From the NCBI GenBank assembly GCA_034440455.1, contig JAWXCB010000014.1, forward strand, positions 1 to 42,073: a stretch of DNA of 42,073 nucleotides, written 5' to 3'. Below, one piece after another: positions 39,307 to 42,073 of this stretch; position 1 is the stretch's first letter; each line of letters starts with the position of its first letter. Both the position numbers and the translations under genes were made by a program. The DNA is from JAWXCB01 sp034440455 (GTDB lineage Bacteria > Bacteroidota > Bacteroidia > Chitinophagales > CAIOSU01). Under the pieces are notes generated by a model. That model was not told the DNA's origin. It did not search any database and saw only the letters and a list, made by a program, of their open reading frames with translations.

Positions 39307-40482
39307 ATGCAATTCAGCAGGGACGCGTTATTTCTTTTTGCTACGGAAGGAATTATGGTGGTGGATCAGAAGGGGATGATTGTGGAAATCAACCCGAGCG
39401 CGGAAAAAATGTTTCTGTATGAGAAAGATGAACTCTGCGGCAAGCCCATTGAACAGTTGATTCCGCAAAAACATGCTCAAACACACCGCAAACACCGCGA
39501 AGGGTATGTAAAAAAACCAAAAGCCCGCTCCATGGGCATTGGCATTGAATTGTTCGGCTTGCGAAAAGACGGCAGCGAGTTTCCGGTGGAGATTAGCCTC
39601 AGTCCTTATATGAGTGAAGGTAATCGTTTTGTGATAGCCTTCATCATTGACATCACTGTACGCAAACAAGGGGAGGAGAATCTGAAGAATTATTCTGCCG
39701 AATTGGAAAAGCAAGTGCGTAAGCGCACTCTTATTCTCGAAGAAGCCATTGATGAGTTAGAAAAAACAAAAGCAGAACTGAAAACTTCTTTGGATAAAGA
39801 GCGCGAGTTGAATGAACTGAAATCGCGCTTCGTTTCGATGGCTTCTCATGAATTCAGAACACCGCTCGCCACAATCCTTTCCTCCGTATCGCTGATTGGC
39901 AAATACAGTGAGAAGGGCGAAGGTGAAAAACTGCAAAAGCACATCGGAAAGATTAAAGTATCCATCAATGACCTCACGGATATTCTTAATGATTTCCTGT
40001 CTGTAAGTAAGCTCGAAGAAGGCAAAGTGGAATGTGTGATGGAAGAGTGCAACATTGAGGAATGCATTAATTCCTTTGTGAAGGAAATGGAGGGCATCAT
40101 TAAGGAAGGACAAACAATCAGATACAAGCACACCGGCAGGCAGTCGGCAAAAGTGGATAAGAAACTGCTGAAGAATATTTTGTTTAACCTTATTTCAAAC
40201 GCTATAAAGTTCTCGCCAGAAGGCTCGCTGATTGAAATCACTTCTGCACAGGATAAATCAGAAGTTAAGATAACTGTGAAAGACAAAGGCATCGGCATTT
40301 CCAAAGAAGACCAAAAACATTTGTTCGAGCGCTTCTTCAGAGCGCATAATGCCATGAATATTCAGGGAACCGGGCTGGGTTTGAATATTGTGCTGAAATA
40401 TCTGGAGTTGATGAACGGCTCTATTAATTTTACCAGCGTTGAAAATAAAGGAACAACTTTTATCCTCACACTTCCACAATAA
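39307..40482 (+). CDS. FixL-like PAS sensor histidine kinase
   Basis: A 391-residue soluble kinase without membrane helix. The PAS domain (about 5-120) is closest in look to FixL: 'GIMVVDQKGMIVEINPSAEKM', 'LIPQKHAQTHRKHREGY', 'GIGIELFGLRKDGSEFPVEI'. The position of FixL's haem-binding His (before IIGIG) is Arg here, so haem binding in that mode is unlikely. A coiled coil follows (about 125-170), then HisKA with His181 (SHEFRTPL), and the ATP-binding domain with N-box, 'DKGIGI' and 'GTGLGLNIV'. It starts a two-gene operon: the response regulator begins 3 bases after its stop. The signal is probably cytoplasmic (redox, ligand or none known). Confidence 0.93.
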   Translation: MQFSRDALFLFATEGIMVVDQKGMIVEINPSAEKMFLYEKDELCGKPIEQLIPQKHAQTHRKHREGYVKKPKARSMGIGIELFGLRKDGSEFPVEISLSPYMSEGNRFVIAFIIDITVRKQGEENLKNYSAELEKQVRKRTLILEEAIDELEKTKAELKTSLDKERELNELKSRFVSMASHEFRTPLATILSSVSLIGKYSEKGEGEKLQKHIGKIKVSINDLTDILNDFLSVSKLEEGKVECVMEECNIEECINSFVKEMEGIIKEGQTIRYKHTGRQSAKVDKKLLKNILFNLISNAIKFSPEGSLIEITSAQDKSEVKITVKDKGIGISKEDQKHLFERFFRAHNAMNIQGTGLGLNIVLKYLELMNGSINFTSVENKGTTFILTLPQ

Positions 40483-40485
40483 ATA

Positions 40486-41544
40486 ATGAAAAAGATACTG
40501 CTGATTGAAGACAACAAGGATATGCGCGAAAACACGGCAGAAATCCTTGAACTTGCTGACTACAAAGTAACTACTGCAAAGAATGGCAAAGAGGGCGTAG
40601 AGGCTGCTCAAAAGAATGCGCCCGACCTCGTTATCTGCGACATCATGATGCCCGTGCTTGATGGTTATGGCGTACTCCATGCGCTTTCAAAGAATGAAAC
40701 CACTGCTGGCATCCCGTTTATTTTCCTCACGGCAAAAGCCGAGCGCAGCGAAGTGCGTAAAGGAATGGAAATGGGCGCAGATGATTATCTCACTAAGCCC
40801 TTTGATGATATTGAGTTGTTGAATGCCGTGGAAACGCGCCTCAAAAAGATGGACGCGCTGAAAAAGGAATTCACCAAAGATATTCAGGGGCTGAATGATT
40901 TCATCCGCAGCGCCCACGATATGGAAGATTTGAAAAAGCTCGCGCTGGAGCAAGAGATGAAGCCGTTTGCAAAAAAAGATATTATCTATAAGGAAGGCGC
41001 ATATCCGCGCGGCATTTATTTTTTAGTGCAGGGGAAAATAAAAACTTACAAGTCGCATGAACTCGGCAGGGAACTGATATTATCACTCTACAAAGATGGA
41101 GAATTTTTCGGCTATAATGCATTGCTTGAAGATTCCCGCTATACCGATACCGCCAGTGCGCTTGAAGACAGCGAAGTAGTATTCATTCCGAAAGAAAGCT
41201 TCTTCTCGCTGATTTATAACAATGCGCAGGTTTCAAAGAAGTTTATCAAAATGCTCTCAAACAATCTCGCGGAGCGCGAAGAGCAATTGCTGAAACTCGC
41301 TTACAACTCCGTGCGCAAACGTGTAGCAGAAGCATTAGTAAAGTTGCACGACCGCTACAAGAAAGAGAACGAGCCGGATTTTACTATTCAGGTGCTGCGC
41401 GAAGATCTTGCCAGCATCGTAGGCACGGCAAAGGAAAGCCTCATCCGCACCCTCAGTGATTTTAAAAATGAAGGACTGATAGACATCCGCGAGCGGGCAA
41501 TCACCGTGAACAACTACGACAAGCTCGCTAATATGCGAAGCTGA
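40486..41544 (+). CDS. Response regulator: receiver fused to Crp/FNR-type DNA-binding protein
   Basis: A 352-residue transcription factor. The receiver domain (about 1-120) has 'KILLIEDNKD' acidic residues, the phospho-acceptor Asp52 in ICDIMMP, and a Lys near 105 in 'LTKPFDD'. A linker (about 125-150) leads to a cNMP-binding-type beta-roll (about 155-260: 'FAKKDIIYKEGAYPRGIYFL', 'GEFFGYNALLED'). A Crp winged helix follows (about 270-345) with recognition helix 'GTAKESLIRTL', keeping the E-x-x-x-R pair that reads TGA half-sites. No Fe-S cysteines are present, so it is not a standard FNR. It should be phosphorylated by the kinase encoded upstream, and regulates genes via TGA-N6-TCA sites; one lies at 41573. 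Confidence 0.92.
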   Translation: MKKILLIEDNKDMRENTAEILELADYKVTTAKNGKEGVEAAQKNAPDLVICDIMMPVLDGYGVLHALSKNETTAGIPFIFLTAKAERSEVRKGMEMGADDYLTKPFDDIELLNAVETRLKKMDALKKEFTKDIQGLNDFIRSAHDMEDLKKLALEQEMKPFAKKDIIYKEGAYPRGIYFLVQGKIKTYKSHELGRELILSLYKDGEFFGYNALLEDSRYTDTASALEDSEVVFIPKESFFSLIYNNAQVSKKFIKMLSNNLAEREEQLLKLAYNSVRKRVAEALVKLHDRYKKENEPDFTIQVLREDLASIVGTAKESLIRTLSDFKNEGLIDIRERAITVNNYDKLANMRS

Positions 41545-41572
41545 AAAAAACTTTTACTTCTTCTGACTTTGG

Positions 41573-41584
41573 TGACAAAAATCA
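41573..41584. promoter_or_regulatory. Crp/FNR-like operator
   Basis: TGACAAAAATCA fits TGA-N6-TCA. Its centre is about 41 bases before the start point estimated from the -7 element at 41608, the classic class II activator position. It is 28 bases after the stop of the receiver-Crp gene. Confidence 0.55.
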
Positions 41585-41607
41585 TATCCTTTCATTTGAA
41601 GCGCTTC

Positions 41608-41615
41608 TACATTTG
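41608..41615 (+). promoter_or_regulatory. Bacteroidota -7 element
   Basis: TACATTTG matches TAnnTTTG exactly. It ends 5 bases before the ATG at 41621, implying a very short or leaderless 5' end. Confidence 0.55.
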
Positions 41616-41620
41616 CCACC

Positions 41621-41977
41621 ATGAAGATTATTGTGAACGGTGGAAAATTAGTTGAAACTCTACAGCAAGAGTTTCATGCAGAATTTCCGTTCCTGAAAAT
41701 TGAATTCTTTCAGTCAAAGACTTCCGATAAAACAAAGATTGTTGGGAACAAGGCTTTCGGTTTTTTTGGAAACAATGGACATTCCGAACTCATTGATATT
41801 GTTCCCACCATGACAGTTGCCGAGTTGGAAAAAAACTTCCGGATGCACTATGGCTTAACGACTCAGATTTTCAGAAAATCTGGAAAAGCGTGGCTGGAAA
41901 CAACGCTCACCGATAACTGGACGCTGCAAGAACAAAATGAATTAGGAAAGGAGTTGTCAAACCCTTCAAAAAAGTAA
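41621..41977 (+). CDS. Conserved small protein of unknown function
   Basis: A 118-residue soluble protein. The N-terminal half ('LVETLQQEFHAEFPFLKIEF') is followed by a 'KIVGNKAFGFFGNNGHSELIDI' loop. The C-terminal half has 'MTVAELEKNFRMHYGLTTQI', 'FRKSGKAWLETTLTDNWTLQ' and 'EQNELGKEL'. The two halves look like variations of one alpha/beta motif. I recognise the C-terminal pattern from Bacteroidota hypothetical proteins but not a named function. The gene has a good -7 element and a Crp/FNR-like site just upstream and follows the receiver-Crp gene, so it is probably a direct target of that regulator. Confidence 0.75.
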   Translation: MKIIVNGGKLVETLQQEFHAEFPFLKIEFFQSKTSDKTKIVGNKAFGFFGNNGHSELIDIVPTMTVAELEKNFRMHYGLTTQIFRKSGKAWLETTLTDNWTLQEQNELGKELSNPSKK

Positions 41978-42073
41978 TTAGTCGTCCCTCAAAAAGTCCT
42001 TTTATACTTTTATAAAAATGAATTTTGGGTGAAAATCGAAATAGGAAAGCAGGAATTGCATTCTGAAACGCAG
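41978..42073. other. Unassigned sequence at window end
   Basis: AT-rich, beginning with GTCCCTCAAAAAGTCC, which loosely resembles insertion-sequence ends of this phylum. The window ends before anything can be called. Confidence 0.25.

Noticed and set aside
41978..42073. Insertion sequence beginning at the right edge
   Set aside because: Only a loose resemblance of GTCCCTCAAAAAGTCC to IS ends; the window stops before a partner end or transposase could be seen.

Overview
The window comes from a member of the phylum Bacteroidota. The evidence is three predicted type IX secretion (T9SS) substrates (two with type A and one with a gliding-type B C-terminal domain), a PorP/SprF-family protein, SprB and PKD repeats, promoter -7 elements of the form TAnnTTTG, almost no Shine-Dalgarno sequences, and conserved local gene orders such as pyrC-like / DUF4199 / glycosyltransferase. 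I cannot assign a genus. I saw no rRNA, tRNA, CRISPR array, phage or intact transposase gene.

Layout. 1-3700: a cut glycosyltransferase, a cyclase-family hydrolase, an 18-residue lysine-rich peptide gene, and three adjacent TPR genes that share a two-cysteine C-terminal module. 3700-9900: citrate synthase with a promoter and a Crp/FNR-like palindrome, a DUF1801 protein, a secreted SprB-repeat protein, a degenerate 21-bp repeat array, an unknown protein, a second DUF1801 protein and an acyl-CoA desaturase. 10000-19460: a fluoride channel, then a leftward pair made of a ~1620-residue PKD-repeat gliding-type surface protein and a PorP/SprF protein fused to a coiled coil and a SPOR domain, then an M1 aminopeptidase. 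19500-24300: a decayed stretch (gene remnant, frameshifted cupin gene, small membrane-protein gene with an in-frame TAG) among intact genes for a DUF1275 protein, a secreted protein and a ThDP enzyme. 24600-29150: a T9SS protein with three 459-bp tandem repeats, a nucleotidyltransferase overlapping a 63-residue partner, and a flavoprotein. 29150-32480: a MITE-like inverted repeat, then the dihydroorotase-like / DUF4199 / glycosyltransferase operon. 32450-38700: an inward-rectifier K+ channel, DUF6498, sulfotransferase, YhhN, DUF445, UbiB/AarF kinase and phasin genes. 39000-42000: a Cys-rich 43-residue protein, a FixL-like PAS histidine kinase, a receiver domain fused to a Crp/FNR-type DNA-binding protein, and a small unknown gene preceded by a good Crp/FNR-like site.

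Most novel-looking points: the PorP/SprF-SPOR fusion, which would join a T9SS partner protein to the cell wall; the kinase plus receiver-Crp pair, with matching TGA-N6-TCA sites before the adjacent small gene and before citrate synthase; small proteins easily missed by annotation; and a dihydroorotase-like protein that has lost most of its metal ligands. Three reading frames are interrupted (19801-20356, 22160-22519, and just upstream of 26921). I cannot tell sequencing error from real decay.
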